The notes: generated by a model from the sequence alone, not told the origin. DNA of 64,000 nucleotides from Burkholderiales bacterium (GCA_029977705.1 JAPOKJ010000004.1:1-64000), one strand, 5' to 3'; counted from the stretch's first letter, positions 18,769 to 27,594 are shown. Numbers and translations are program-made.

Positions 18769-19770
18769 TCAGTCGAGCTGGACGCCGGTCGCCTTTATCG
18801 GCTTTTCCCAGCGCAGCAGGTCGGCCCGCTGCGCCTCGGCCAGGCCGGCCGGATTGGAGGCCACCACGTCCAGGCCCAGGGCTTTCATCTTCTCGACATT
18901 GGCGGGACGGCGCACGGCGCCCGCCACCAGGCTGCTCAGGCGCTGCGCCTGCTCGGCGCTCATGCCGGGCGGTGCGTAGACTGCGAACCAGCCGGTCGCC
19001 ACCATGTCGATGCCGGACTCCTTGAGGGTCGGTACCTCGGGCACCTGTGCATCGCGGCTGGCGCCGGTGACCGCAATCAACCGTGCCTTGCCGGCGCGGT
19101 GAAGCTCCACCGACTCGGACACCACGTCGATCTTGTAGCCGATATGGCCGCCCAGCAGGGCCACATTGGCCGGCGCCCCGCCCTGGAACGGCACATGGAT
19201 CAGCGGCGTCCCGGAAATCTGCTCCAGCATCACGCCCAGGAAGTGCGGCAAGGTCCCCTGGCCCGATGAACCATAGGTGCCCGTCTTGGGATCCGCCTTG
19301 GCCTTGGCCATCATCTCCCCAACGGTCCTGACATTGCTGCCAGGCCCGGAGGCAATGCCGAACTGGAAGGTGCCGAGCAGGCTGATCGGCGTGAAGTCCT
19401 TGACCGGGTCGTACTCGAGTTTCTTGTAGACATGCGGAAAGATCACCATCGGGCCGCTCGGCGCCACGATCAGGGTCTGGCCGTCAGGCTTGGCCGCGCG
19501 CGCCATGCCCAGGGCGATGCGCCCGGCCGCACCCGGCTTGTTGTCGACGATGACACTGGCGAAATCGTCCCGCACCGCCTCGGCAATCAGCCGCGCCAGC
19601 ACATCCACCGAGCCGCCCGGCGGGTAGCCGACCAGGATGCGCAGCGGCGCCTTGTCCTGGGCCTGGACAGGTGCCGCCGGTGTCACGAGCAGCAAGGCGG
19701 CAGCAACCGCGCCGCCATGCGCCAGGCGGGCCAGCAGGCGGCGCCTCAGGGTGGGAAGGTTCATCGACAT
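18769..19770 (-). CDS. Bug-type tripartite tricarboxylate receptor
   Basis: A 333-residue periplasmic binding protein with an export signal (RRRLLARLAHGGAVAAALLL, ending near VQAQ). The mature part has LRILVGYPPGGSVDVLARLIAE, VDNKPGAAGRIA and PDGQTLIVAP, hallmarks of the TctC/Bug family that binds carboxylates. No TctA/TctB membrane genes are nearby. AGGAGA precedes the ATG at 19770. It diverges from an N-formylglutamate amidohydrolase-like gene, with a GGTCAGACC palindrome between them. Confidence 0.9.
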   Translation of the reverse strand: MSMNLPTLRRRLLARLAHGGAVAAALLLVTPAAPVQAQDKAPLRILVGYPPGGSVDVLARLIAEAVRDDFASVIVDNKPGAAGRIALGMARAAKPDGQTLIVAPSGPMVIFPHVYKKLEYDPVKDFTPISLLGTFQFGIASGPGSNVRTVGEMMAKAKADPKTGTYGSSGQGTLPHFLGVMLEQISGTPLIHVPFQGGAPANVALLGGHIGYKIDVVSESVELHRAGKARLIAVTGASRDAQVPEVPTLKESGIDMVATGWFAVYAPPGMSAEQAQRLSSLVAGAVRRPANVEKMKALGLDVVASNPAGLAEAQRADLLRWEKPIKATGVQLD

Positions 19771-19888
19771 GCGGGTTTCTCCTGGGTAGGGGTGTCGCCC
19801 TCGTGGCGCACCTTGACCGGACCCCAATGTCGCAGGCCTGGGCCGACATGCGCCAGCGGCGGTCCGTTTTTTGGAAAGCCGCGAAATT

Positions 19889-19897
19889 GGTCAGACC
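19889..19897. promoter_or_regulatory. Candidate GntR-type operator GGTCAGACC
   Basis: An odd palindrome GGTC-A-GACC within TTGGTCAGACCC, of the kind bound by FadR/FCD-subfamily GntR regulators (GT-N-AC core). It lies 32 bp before the start at 19929, in the divergent promoter region. A near-identical site occurs at 58812. Confidence 0.4.
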
Positions 19898-19928
19898 CGC
19901 GTAAGTTTCCCCGCTGAAGATCGCTGCC

Positions 19929-20810
19929 ATGAGCGCCCATTTCGCACCGCCCCGCAAGACCTTCGCTGCCGATCATCCGGCGGTGATCGTCCAGCGGCCG
20001 GCCGACCAGGCCTTGCCGATCGTGCTGGATTCGCCGCACAGCGGATCGTTCTATCCCGAGGATTTCGGCCACTGCGCACCTTTCGAACTGGTCCGCATGG
20101 GCGAAGACCTTTTCGTCGACGCGCTGTACGAGCATGCCCCCAGCCTGGGCGCCACCCTCATCGCCGCGCAGTTTCCGCGCGCCTATATCGATCCCAACCG
20201 CATGCTCGCCGATCTCGATGCCGACATGCTGGCCGGCCGCTGGCCCGACCCTGTCCAGCCCGGGCCCAAGACCCGCCTGGGCATCGGCCTGATCTGGAGC
20301 AAGGTGGGGCAGGTGCCGATGTACGACCGCAAGCTCGGTGTGGCCGAGGTGCGGCAACGCATCGACCGCTACTGGCGTCCCTATCATGAGGCCCTCGAGC
20401 AGGCGATCGAGACCGCCTACGACCGCTTCGGTGGCGTCTGGCACATGAACGTTCACTCGATGCCGGATGATTCCTACAAGTGGCTGGGGCGTACCGAAAA
20501 GCCGCTGGCCGATTTCGTGCTCGGCAATCTGGATGGTCGCACCTGCGGACCCGAGGTCATGCGCCTGATCGACAACGTGATCCAGGACCATGGTTTCTCG
20601 GTGGCCCGCAACGAGCCCTTCAAGGGCGTCGAGATCATCGCTGTCCATGGTCGCCCGGTCGAGAACCGCCACTCGCTGCAGATCGAGATCAAGCGCTCGT
20701 GCTATGCCGACGTCGATCGCTATGAGCCCAACGACGGCTTCGACAAGGTGCAGGCCGCCCTCGATGCCATGCTGCGCGCACTGGGGGAGCATTCGCGCCG
20801 CCACGCCTGA
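19929..20810 (+). CDS. N-formylglutamate amidohydrolase family protein
   Basis: A 293-residue cytoplasmic hydrolase of the HutG/FGase family. Visible features are LDSPHSGSFYPEDF near 33-46, FPRAYIDPNRMLADLDADML, WHMNVHSMPDD with metal-type His residues, and a C-terminal QIEIKRSCYAD strand. Family members release formate from N-formyl-L-glutamate at the end of histidine degradation, but many have other N-acyl substrates. No other hut genes are present, so histidine degradation is not supported here. The divergent Bug receptor suggests an imported carboxylate or N-acyl compound. Confidence 0.85.
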   Translation: MSAHFAPPRKTFAADHPAVIVQRPADQALPIVLDSPHSGSFYPEDFGHCAPFELVRMGEDLFVDALYEHAPSLGATLIAAQFPRAYIDPNRMLADLDADMLAGRWPDPVQPGPKTRLGIGLIWSKVGQVPMYDRKLGVAEVRQRIDRYWRPYHEALEQAIETAYDRFGGVWHMNVHSMPDDSYKWLGRTEKPLADFVLGNLDGRTCGPEVMRLIDNVIQDHGFSVARNEPFKGVEIIAVHGRPVENRHSLQIEIKRSCYADVDRYEPNDGFDKVQAALDAMLRALGEHSRRHA

Positions 20811-20848
20811 GCGCCTCGAGCGCGCCCCTCACTACACCGGAGTTTCCA

Positions 20849-20986
20849 ATGGTTCACGAAATCGCCCTCATCACCATCAAGCCTGGTACGGAGGCCGACT
20901 TCCAGCAATGGCGTGCCCTGGTCGGACCGTACTTCGCGTCGCCGCCCCAGGTGGAACATACGCAGACGGTGATCCAGGGCTTCTGA
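20849..20986 (+). pseudogene. Internally deleted ABM-domain (monooxygenase-like) gene
   Basis: An open frame of 45 codons reads MVHEIALITIKPGTEADFQQ and then WRALVGPYFASPPQVEHTQT, ending VIQGF. The first half matches the N-terminus, and the second half the C-terminus, of antibiotic-biosynthesis-monooxygenase (ABM) proteins, which normally have about 100 residues. The central 50 to 60 residues are missing in frame. In intact relatives both joints carry similar Glu/Ala-x-Phe words, which suggests deletion by short homology. The remainder lacks most of the barrel and is probably inactive. It begins 38 bp after the hydrolase gene and ends just before the porin terminator. Confidence 0.7.
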
Positions 20987-20993
20987 AGCGACC

Positions 20994-21023
20994 AAAAAAA
21001 AACGCCGCACAAAGTGCGGCGTT
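20994..21023 (-). terminator. Rho-independent terminator of the porin gene
   Basis: A perfect 10-bp stem AACGCCGCAC / GTGCGGCGTT with a 3-base loop. On the minus strand it is followed by a run of nine Ts (plus-strand A-run 20994-21002). It lies 43 bp beyond the porin stop and may also limit readthrough from the plus strand. Confidence 0.9.
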
Positions 21024-21066
21024 CTTGTTGGCCGGTACGCTTTGAAGGCCGGCCTGCCGGGTCCGG

Positions 21067-22134
21067 TCAGAAGCTGTGACGGACGCCAAACTCCAGGCCG
21101 CTCGAGCTGCCACCGGCGGCGGTCGGTGCATAGCCACCCCCGACGCTGAACTGCTTGCCCGTGCCCTTGTTGTTGACACGCGAGTAGTTGGTGTACAACG
21201 CGGTCCGCTTGGACAGGTCATAGACATAACCGATGGCGATCTGGTCGGCATCGTTGGCCACGCCGGTCGCCTTCAGGTTGGTGTAGGCAAAGCGCAGTTG
21301 GCCGGGACCGACGTTCCACTGGGTACCGATCATGTTGATCGAGGTCTTGGTCACACCGACCTTGTTCTCACCCCACAGATACATGATCTTGGCCGGGCCG
21401 AACTGGTAGTTGATGCCGGCGTTGGACTGGGTGTAATCACCGGTCGCGTAGTTGGTCTTGCCGGTGGCGGCCGCAACGGTCAGGGGGCCGGCCGAATAGG
21501 CCAGGCGCAGGCCCATGTAGTTGCCATCCTTGTCGGTGGCGCCGCCGCCCAGGTTTTCACCGGTGGCATACATCACGGTGCCGCTGAAGCCGCCCAGGTC
21601 AGGCGTCCAGTAGGCGATCGAGTTGGAGGCACGCACGTTGGTGCGGGCGGTGGTTCCACCGGTGTTGACCTGATAGAACAGCTGGCCGGCATTGCCCACG
21701 CCATTGGTGCCAAACGGGTGCATCGCCACGGTCAGGTTGGTGAAGGTCGGGGTGTAGTCGCGACCCATGCGGATCTCACCCCAGCTGCCTTGCAGGCCCA
21801 GCGTGGAGCGACGACCGAAGGTCAGCGAACCACCGCCAACCGAGTCCTTGTTGTTGGTGCTGGTGTTGCCACCGGCGCCGGTATCAGGGCTGACGGCCGC
21901 TTCCAGCCAGAAGTTGACCTTCAGGCCTCCGCCGAGGTCCTCGGTCCCGCGGATGCCGAGACGGCTGGAGGTGTTGCCATCGGTCGTCAGCAGTTGGGTC
22001 GAGCCCACGCCGCTGGCATTGGCGAACAGGACACCGGCGTCCATCACGCCAAACAGGGTCACCGAGGTCTGGGCCTGGACAGCAGTGCCCGCCAGGGCGG
22101 CCACGGCGGCCGCGATGTATTTGATCTTGCTCAC
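21067..22134 (-). CDS. Gram-negative trimeric porin
   Basis: A 355-residue outer-membrane porin of the betaproteobacterial Porin_4/OmpC-like family. The signal peptide is SKIKYIAAAVAALAGTAVQAQ, followed by SVTLFGVMDAGVLF, the first strand. The protein ends LEFGVRHSF with the C-terminal phenylalanine needed for barrel assembly. Loop-3-type acidic/aromatic segments and RNSIAYWTPDLGGFSG-like motifs are present. The GTG at 22134 is chosen because GGAAGATACCC lies just upstream and gives a proper signal peptide. A strong terminator follows. It allows passive entry of small anionic substrates. Confidence 0.93.
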   Translation of the reverse strand: MSKIKYIAAAVAALAGTAVQAQTSVTLFGVMDAGVLFANASGVGSTQLLTTDGNTSSRLGIRGTEDLGGGLKVNFWLEAAVSPDTGAGGNTSTNNKDSVGGGSLTFGRRSTLGLQGSWGEIRMGRDYTPTFTNLTVAMHPFGTNGVGNAGQLFYQVNTGGTTARTNVRASNSIAYWTPDLGGFSGTVMYATGENLGGGATDKDGNYMGLRLAYSAGPLTVAAATGKTNYATGDYTQSNAGINYQFGPAKIMYLWGENKVGVTKTSINMIGTQWNVGPGQLRFAYTNLKATGVANDADQIAIGYVYDLSKRTALYTNYSRVNNKGTGKQFSVGGGYAPTAAGGSSSGLEFGVRHSF

Positions 22135-22236
22135 GGGTATCTTCCTTGCGATTGGATTTTTTGAATGTGGACGGATTTTAGGCACGCCAGATGTCGGCGC
22201 CATGACTATGGGGGCTAAGAACCCGTGCAAATCCCC

Positions 22237-22264
22237 AAAAAATAACATGCTGCATCGCAGCATG
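22237..22264 (-). terminator. Rho-independent terminator of the SDR gene
   Basis: CATGCTG and CAGCATG form a perfect 7-bp stem with a 5-base loop (22246-22264). On the minus strand it is followed by TTATTTTTT (22245-22237). It lies 15 bp downstream of the SDR stop and upstream of the porin. Confidence 0.85.
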
Positions 22265-22278
22265 GCGATCGGTACCCA

Positions 22279-23043
22279 TCAGAGCTTGCCGAGCACGGCG
22301 CCCGCCTCCACCGGCACCAGGTGGCCGGTTGTCTTGTCGGCCTCATTGGCCAGCCACCAGATCGCCTTGGCCACATCCACCGGCTGGATCAGGTCCTCGA
22401 GAATGGCCCGGCCGCGGTAGCGCTCGGCGCCGCGTGCAAAGCCCTCGGCGCCCATGCCCTTGCGCAACCAGACCCCGTCGACCATCCCGGGCAGGACCGC
22501 ATTGACCCGGATCGCGGGACCGAGCGCACGGGCCAGTGACAGGGTCAGCGTATTGACCGCGCCCTTGGACGCGGCATAGGCGATCGATGAACCCGCGCCG
22601 GTAAGGGAGGCGATCGAGGACACGTTGGTCACGCTGGCCTTGGGAGAGGCCTGCAGCAGGGGTACGAAGGCACGGGTCAGCTGGAAGATGCCGGCGACAT
22701 TGAGCCGGCAGATGTCCACGAAGTCCTCGGCGCTCAGGGCCTCGAGATCCCGGGCCGCCGCAAACTTGGTGCGCCCGGCATTGTTGACCAGGGCATCGGC
22801 ACGCCCCCAGCGCTTTTGGACCTGTGCCGCCATGTCGCGGCAGGAGGCGTCGTCGCCAATGTCGGCCTGCAGGACCAGCACATCCGCCCCCGCAGCCCGG
22901 CATTGCGCCGCTACTTCGTCGGCCTGTGCCTTGTCCCGGGAATAATTGACGACCACGTCATAGCCGCGCTCGGCAAAGAGCAGGGCGGTGGCCGCGCCAA
23001 TGCCAGAAGATGAGCCCGAGGTGATGCAGACCGGTTTGGACAT
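22279..23043 (-). CDS. Short-chain dehydrogenase/reductase
   Basis: A 254-residue classical SDR with the cofactor loop TSGSSSGIG (8-16), NNAG near 91, catalytic Ser in VSSIAS, and Tyr-x3-Lys in YAASK. The terminal segment TGHLVPVEAGAVLGKL is typical. The first residue of the glycine loop is Ser rather than Gly (TSGSSSG), a tolerated variant. It is followed by its own terminator, so it is probably a single-gene or last-gene unit. Substrate unknown. Confidence 0.88.
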   Translation of the reverse strand: MSKPVCITSGSSSGIGAATALLFAERGYDVVVNYSRDKAQADEVAAQCRAAGADVLVLQADIGDDASCRDMAAQVQKRWGRADALVNNAGRTKFAAARDLEALSAEDFVDICRLNVAGIFQLTRAFVPLLQASPKASVTNVSSIASLTGAGSSIAYAASKGAVNTLTLSLARALGPAIRVNAVLPGMVDGVWLRKGMGAEGFARGAERYRGRAILEDLIQPVDVAKAIWWLANEADKTTGHLVPVEAGAVLGKL

Positions 23044-23091
23044 GATGAATGCTCGCTTGGATGATCAGGAGTGGTGGCAAGGGCCGCGGCC

Positions 23092-24147
23092 TCAGCGGGC
23101 CGGCTGGTGGACTTCGTCCAGGAACAGCTGGACCTCGCGGAACAGGTTCATGCGATTCTTTTCCATGATGATGGTGTGCGTGCCCTCACCCAGTTCGACA
23201 TAGCGCTTGTAGGGGGCACCGGTCAGGCGGGGCAGCAGGTTTTGCGCCATGTAGGCAGGGGTGTCGGCATCCCACTCGGCCTTGATCAGGAGGACCGGGA
23301 CCTTGATGTCCTCGGGCTTCCAGGGAATCTTGCCGGCACCCCAGTACTTCAGGCCGTCCTCGACCACCCCGTTGGGTGCGCGCAGCACCGGCGGGTTCTG
23401 CCGGGCGCCGACCGGGTCGGTGGCAAAGGTGGCATCGGCCCAGGCATCAAACCAGCCCCGCGGAATCAGGTCCGCCTGCTTGTCCGCGGGCACGCCGGTG
23501 AGCCAGCGCTGCAGGGCCTGGTCACGACGCACCTCGCGGTAGGCGGGCATCGGTCCGGGACCCGCCTGCACCAGGGAGGCACTTTGACGGATCCAGACCG
23601 GCGCGAACAACACCAGCTTGTGGGTCTTGTGGCTGTTCAGGCTGACGTACCACTGCATGATCGCGGTGCCCCACGACCATCCGATCAGGTTGACCTTGTC
23701 GATGCCATTGCGTTTGCGGACGAAATCAACGACGGCGTCGACATCGCGCATGGCCTCCACCGTCCCGGCAAACGGCGCGCTGTCCTTGGCCGGGCGGTCC
23801 ATCTGGGGAGGACGCGTCGACTGGCCATAGCCGCGCACATCGAGAAGGTATACGTCGTAGCCGCGCTGGGCGATGTAGTCCATCCAGGACAGGCCGTCGA
23901 GCTTCAGATCGAAGGCGGTTTCGGCCGGGTAGGTCGCACCATGGACATAGACCAGGGTCTTGTCGGGGGCGAAGCGGGTCACCCCGGCCGGGCGCTTGTT
24001 GCGGACATAAATCTGGATGCCGGGGTCGCTGCTGACACGGAATTCCTCCATCACCACTGCCGGTGCAGTTCCGCCCCCGGGGCCGGAAACGGCGCAACCG
24101 CCGAGCATCAACAAGGCCCCGCACCACATCATCCATTGCCGCAACAT
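23092..24147 (-). CDS. Alpha/beta-hydrolase lipoprotein
   Basis: A 351-residue protein with a lipoprotein signal (MMWCGALLMLGGC, lipobox LGGC). The mature part has VYVHGATYPAETAFD with an oxyanion-type HG, the nucleophile elbow GWSWG (Ser in GxSxG), LIKAEWDADTP for the acid and GEGTHTIIMEKNR for the catalytic His. It resembles secreted esterases or lactonases anchored to the cell envelope. GGAGAAA precedes the ATG. It stands head-to-head with another lipoprotein hydrolase at 24314. Confidence 0.85.
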   Translation of the reverse strand: MLRQWMMWCGALLMLGGCAVSGPGGGTAPAVVMEEFRVSSDPGIQIYVRNKRPAGVTRFAPDKTLVYVHGATYPAETAFDLKLDGLSWMDYIAQRGYDVYLLDVRGYGQSTRPPQMDRPAKDSAPFAGTVEAMRDVDAVVDFVRKRNGIDKVNLIGWSWGTAIMQWYVSLNSHKTHKLVLFAPVWIRQSASLVQAGPGPMPAYREVRRDQALQRWLTGVPADKQADLIPRGWFDAWADATFATDPVGARQNPPVLRAPNGVVEDGLKYWGAGKIPWKPEDIKVPVLLIKAEWDADTPAYMAQNLLPRLTGAPYKRYVELGEGTHTIIMEKNRMNLFREVQLFLDEVHQPAR

Positions 24148-24313
24148 GAGTTTCTCCCGGGTTGGAATTGTCGCCCCAATATAGCCCTGCGCCACTCGTG
24201 CCGCGCCAGACCATTCCAATCGCCGCGAGCCGTCCGGCGCAGACCCGTGCGCCACCGGTGTAGAGTGCTGCGCCATCAAGCGAATGATCCTGAACCTTCA
24301 ACCGGTGCGGCCC

Positions 24314-25795
24314 ATGCCCCATTCATTCTCCAAATACCCAAGTGTTCCAACCCATCCCGCCCCGACCGGCGGCCCGGCACGGCGACGCCTCATCCTGGTC
24401 GGCATGACCGTGCTGCTGACGGCCTGCCAGGCTGGAACCCTGACGAACCCGTTTAGCGGCGACACAGGCGTGGCCATCGCGGCCGGGGCGGCGCTCAAGC
24501 CGGGCCAGCCCCTTCCAGTCATCGTCTTCGTGCACGGCAATGGAGATGCAGCCTCGATCTGGCAGACCAGCTTGTGGCGCTTCGAGAGCAATGGCTGGCC
24601 ACGGGATCGCCTGCACGCGATCGACATGCCCTTGCCGCTTGCCCGCAATGACGATGCCCGACCGCAGCCGGGTCGTTCCGGCACCGAAGACCAGTTGCGT
24701 GAACTGTCCGCCAGGGTCGATCAAGTGCGCAAGGCCACTGGGGTTGACAAGGTGGTGCTGATCGGCAATTCACGCGGCGGCTATGCGATCCGCAACTACA
24801 TCCGCAACGGTGGCGGGACGGCCACCGTGGCAGCGGCCATCCTGGGCGGCGTTCCCAACCACGGCGTGTGGGCGGGCAGCTTCAACCCGGGCAGCGAGTT
24901 CAACGGCAGCGGCCCCTTCCTGCGTGCGCTCAACAGCCCGCAGGGCCCCGAGGGACTGGAAGTCACCCCCGGGGTGCCGGTGCTGACCCTGCGCTCGGAC
25001 AACAACGACAAGTATGCCCAGCCCCTGGGTACCTGGCTGGGTCAGCCCACGATGCAGACCGGCGTCACCTATGAGGGGCCCGCCCTGAAGGGCGCCACCA
25101 ATGTGGTCCTGCCTGGGCGCGATCACCGGGAGGTCTCCTTCCACGCGCAAGCCTTCGAGCAGTCCTGGCGTTTCCTCACCGGGACGGCACCGAAGCGGCT
25201 CGATTTCGCCCCCGAGCCACGCATTGTGCTCAATGGCAAGGTGGCCAGCCTGCACGAACAAGGCGGCACCGCCGGCGAGCCCAGCAACCTGCCCATGCCC
25301 GGCGCCACGGTCAGTGTCTACGAGGTGGACCCCGCCACCGGCGTGCGCAAGGGCCCTGCCGTGCATCGCAGGACGGTTGCTGCCGATGGCCTGTGGGGGC
25401 CCTTCGAAGCCCGGCCACAGGCCCCCTACGAGTTCGTCATCGAGGCGCCCGGCTTTGCCGTCACGCACATCTATCGGTCAGCGTTTCCGCGCAGCAGCGG
25501 GGTAGTCCACCTGCGCCCTGCCCGCGTCCAGCCCGGCGACCGTGAGGCGCAGGCCATCGTCACCATGAGCCGGCCGCGTGGCTATTTCGGACTGGGGCGC
25601 GACACCATGTCAATGGACGGCCTGAGCCCGCCGCCGGGCGTGGGTCCCGGAGTGGCGGGTGTCTCCAGTGCCAAGCTGCGCATTGGAGACAGCGCGATGC
25701 GGCCGATCGTGGCCGCCTTCAATAGCGAGCGCATCGTCGTCCAGTCCTGGCCGCTATCGGGCAATCATCTGGTGATTGCCGAATTCACGGACTAG
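24314..25795 (+). CDS. Lipase-like alpha/beta-hydrolase lipoprotein with C-terminal beta domain
   Basis: About 493 residues. The N-terminus has an Arg-rich stretch and a hydrophobic segment ending in LTAC, a probable lipobox. The hydrolase core contains FVHGNGDAASIWQ, the nucleophile elbow IGNSRGGYAIRNYI (GNSRG in place of the usual GxSxG pattern) and GRDHREVSFH for the catalytic His. After about residue 300 a second part with VSVYEVDPATGVR and RRTVAADGLWGPF looks like a carboxypeptidase-regulatory or beta-sandwich domain. ATG at 24284 or 24404 are alternative starts. The substrate is probably an ester or polymer outside the inner membrane. Confidence 0.75.
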   Translation: MPHSFSKYPSVPTHPAPTGGPARRRLILVGMTVLLTACQAGTLTNPFSGDTGVAIAAGAALKPGQPLPVIVFVHGNGDAASIWQTSLWRFESNGWPRDRLHAIDMPLPLARNDDARPQPGRSGTEDQLRELSARVDQVRKATGVDKVVLIGNSRGGYAIRNYIRNGGGTATVAAAILGGVPNHGVWAGSFNPGSEFNGSGPFLRALNSPQGPEGLEVTPGVPVLTLRSDNNDKYAQPLGTWLGQPTMQTGVTYEGPALKGATNVVLPGRDHREVSFHAQAFEQSWRFLTGTAPKRLDFAPEPRIVLNGKVASLHEQGGTAGEPSNLPMPGATVSVYEVDPATGVRKGPAVHRRTVAADGLWGPFEARPQAPYEFVIEAPGFAVTHIYRSAFPRSSGVVHLRPARVQPGDREAQAIVTMSRPRGYFGLGRDTMSMDGLSPPPGVGPGVAGVSSAKLRIGDSAMRPIVAAFNSERIVVQSWPLSGNHLVIAEFTD

Positions 25796-25837
25796 GGAAG
25801 GTCCGCCGCGGGCGCGAGAGGTGTTGCGGACCTTCCC
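25795..25837. terminator. Long hairpin between convergent genes
   Basis: GGGAAGGTCCGC (25795-25806) pairs perfectly with GCGGACCTTCCC (25826-25837) around a 19-base loop. It starts at the last base of the lipoprotein gene's stop and ends 10 bp before the nicotinamidase stop. No T-run is present; it would serve both directions. Confidence 0.55.
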
Positions 25838-25846
25838 TGGGCCCGA

Positions 25847-26590
25847 TCAGGCGAAGTCCTTCGATTGCATGCGCTTGACGCCGGCCTTGGTCATGTCTTT
25901 CCAGGCGGCGGCCAGCGAGCCGTTCAGGTCGATGCCACGGCAGGCATCCTCGACCACCGCCACGGTGAAGCCCTGCTTGCGTGCATCCAGGGCTGACCAG
26001 GCGACGCAGAAGTCGGTGGCCAGGCCGCAGAGGTAGACATTGCGGATGCCGCGCTGCTTCAGGTAGCCGCCCAGGCCGGTGGAGGTCTTGCGATCGGCCT
26101 CGAGGAAGGCCGAATACGAATCGACCCCTTTGCGGAAACCCTTGCGGATGACCAGTTCGGCATGGGGAATGTTCAGGTCCTTGTGCAGGGCGGCACCATC
26201 GGTGCCCTGCACGCAGTGGTCCGGCCACAGCACCTGGTTGCCGTAGGGCAGCTTGACCGCCTCGAAGGGCTTCTTGCCCCCGTGCTGCGAAGCGAAGGAC
26301 ACATGGTCGGCGGTGTGCCAGTCCTGGGTGAGCACCACGTGCGGGAATTTCTTGGCCATGGCATTGATGACAGGGACGATGGCATCGCCTTCCTTGACCG
26401 CCAGCGAGCCGCCGGGGATGAAGCAGTTCTGGACATCGATGACGATCAGGGCATCGGTATCGCCCAGCTTGGGTGCGGCGGCAAAAGCCGGACGCAGCAG
26501 GCTGGCGCCGGCCAGGCCGGAGACCCCCAGGGCCGAGAAGGCCTGCAGGGCGGTACGACGCGAGATCATGGTGGATTCATTCAGCTTCAT
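25847..26590 (-). CDS. Nicotinamidase/isochorismatase-family protein with Tat signal
   Basis: A 247-residue cysteine hydrolase. The catalytic triad is visible as Asp52 in IDVQNCF, a Lys in IRKGFRKG (about 150) and Cys195 in ATDFCV. Metal ligands resemble those of PncA (Asp90, His92 and His103 region). This set is typical of nicotinamidase, which turns nicotinamide into nicotinate. Unusually, the N-terminus holds a twin-arginine signal (SRRTALQAFSALGVSGLAGA, ending near AFAA), implying folded export to the periplasm. AAGGAA precedes the ATG at 26590. Confidence 0.88.
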   Translation of the reverse strand: MKLNESTMISRRTALQAFSALGVSGLAGASLLRPAFAAAPKLGDTDALIVIDVQNCFIPGGSLAVKEGDAIVPVINAMAKKFPHVVLTQDWHTADHVSFASQHGGKKPFEAVKLPYGNQVLWPDHCVQGTDGAALHKDLNIPHAELVIRKGFRKGVDSYSAFLEADRKTSTGLGGYLKQRGIRNVYLCGLATDFCVAWSALDARKQGFTVAVVEDACRGIDLNGSLAAAWKDMTKAGVKRMQSKDFA

Positions 26591-26748
26591 CTTGGTTCCT
26601 TGGTCAGGTTTTGGAGCGAGCGGGCGCGCAACTGCAGGGGCCGCAAGGCCTGTGCCAGTGGATCGGGCCTGTCGACACAATGTAATCCCATCACCCCCCG
26701 GCCCGCAAGCGGCAAGGCACCTGGCCTGGGTGGGCGCACAATCCGTCC

Positions 26749-27594
26749 ATGAAACCCAACAAACGACTGCAAGCCCTGATCGACGAAGGCCTGATTGAAT
26801 CCGTGTCCCGGCAGCTGATGAGTGGCAAGGAGGCCACCGTGTTCGTGGTGCGTGCCGGAGGTGAAGTCCGCTGCGCCAAGGTCTACAAGGGGGCAACCGA
26901 GCGCAGCTTTCGCCGCGCCGTCGATTACACCGAGAACCGCAAGGTCAAGAACTCGCGCGAGGCCCGTGCCATCGCCAAGGGCAGTCGCTACGGTCGCCAG
27001 GCCCAGGAAAATGCCTGGCAAAGCTTCGAGGTCGAAGCCTTGTACCGACTGGCGGCGGCCGGGGTTCGCGTGCCCAGGCCCTGGAATTTTCATGACGGTG
27101 TCCTGCTGATGGAACTGGTGGTGGACACCCAGGGCAATGCCGCCCCGCGCCTGAACGACGTGCTGTTCAGCCCCGCGCAGGCGAGCGCCCATCACGCCAC
27201 GCTGATCCGAGAGGTGGTGCGCATGCTGTGTGCCGGCATCGTCCACGGCGACCTGTCGGAGTTCAACATCCTGCTGGCCGCCGACGGGCCGGTGATCATC
27301 GACCTGCCCCAGGCCGTCGATGCGGCCGGCAACAACCATGCGCCGGCGATGCTGGCGCGCGACGTCAACAACCTGCGCGACTTCTTTGGGCGCTTCGCGC
27401 CCGAGTTGCTGCTCACGCGTCATGCCGGCGAGATCTGGGATCTGTATGCCAAGGGCCTGCTGCGCCCGGACAGTGTCCTGACCGGCCGCCATCAACCGGT
27501 CGAGGGCGAGGTCGACCTGGACGGGATCCTTTCCGAGATCGAGGACGCGCGCCTTTCCGAGCAGGCCCGCCAGCTGCGGCTCAACGCCGGCTGA
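26749..27594 (+). CDS. RIO-type protein kinase
   Basis: A 281-residue cytoplasmic atypical kinase. The nucleotide loop SGKEATVFVV is at 25-34, the ATP-anchoring Lys44 is in CAKVYKG, and the catalytic loop HGDLSEFN has Asp168 and Asn173. The metal-binding Asp185 lies in IDLPQ. A KVKNSREARAIAKGSRYGRQ insert before the hinge is typical of bacterial RioB-like proteins. The role is unknown; ribosome or stress-linked phosphorylation is suggested for the family. It overlaps the convergent multicopper oxidase gene by 14 bp at the 3' end. Confidence 0.9.
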   Translation: MKPNKRLQALIDEGLIESVSRQLMSGKEATVFVVRAGGEVRCAKVYKGATERSFRRAVDYTENRKVKNSREARAIAKGSRYGRQAQENAWQSFEVEALYRLAAAGVRVPRPWNFHDGVLLMELVVDTQGNAAPRLNDVLFSPAQASAHHATLIREVVRMLCAGIVHGDLSEFNILLAADGPVIIDLPQAVDAAGNNHAPAMLARDVNNLRDFFGRFAPELLLTRHAGEIWDLYAKGLLRPDSVLTGRHQPVEGEVDLDGILSEIEDARLSEQARQLRLNAG

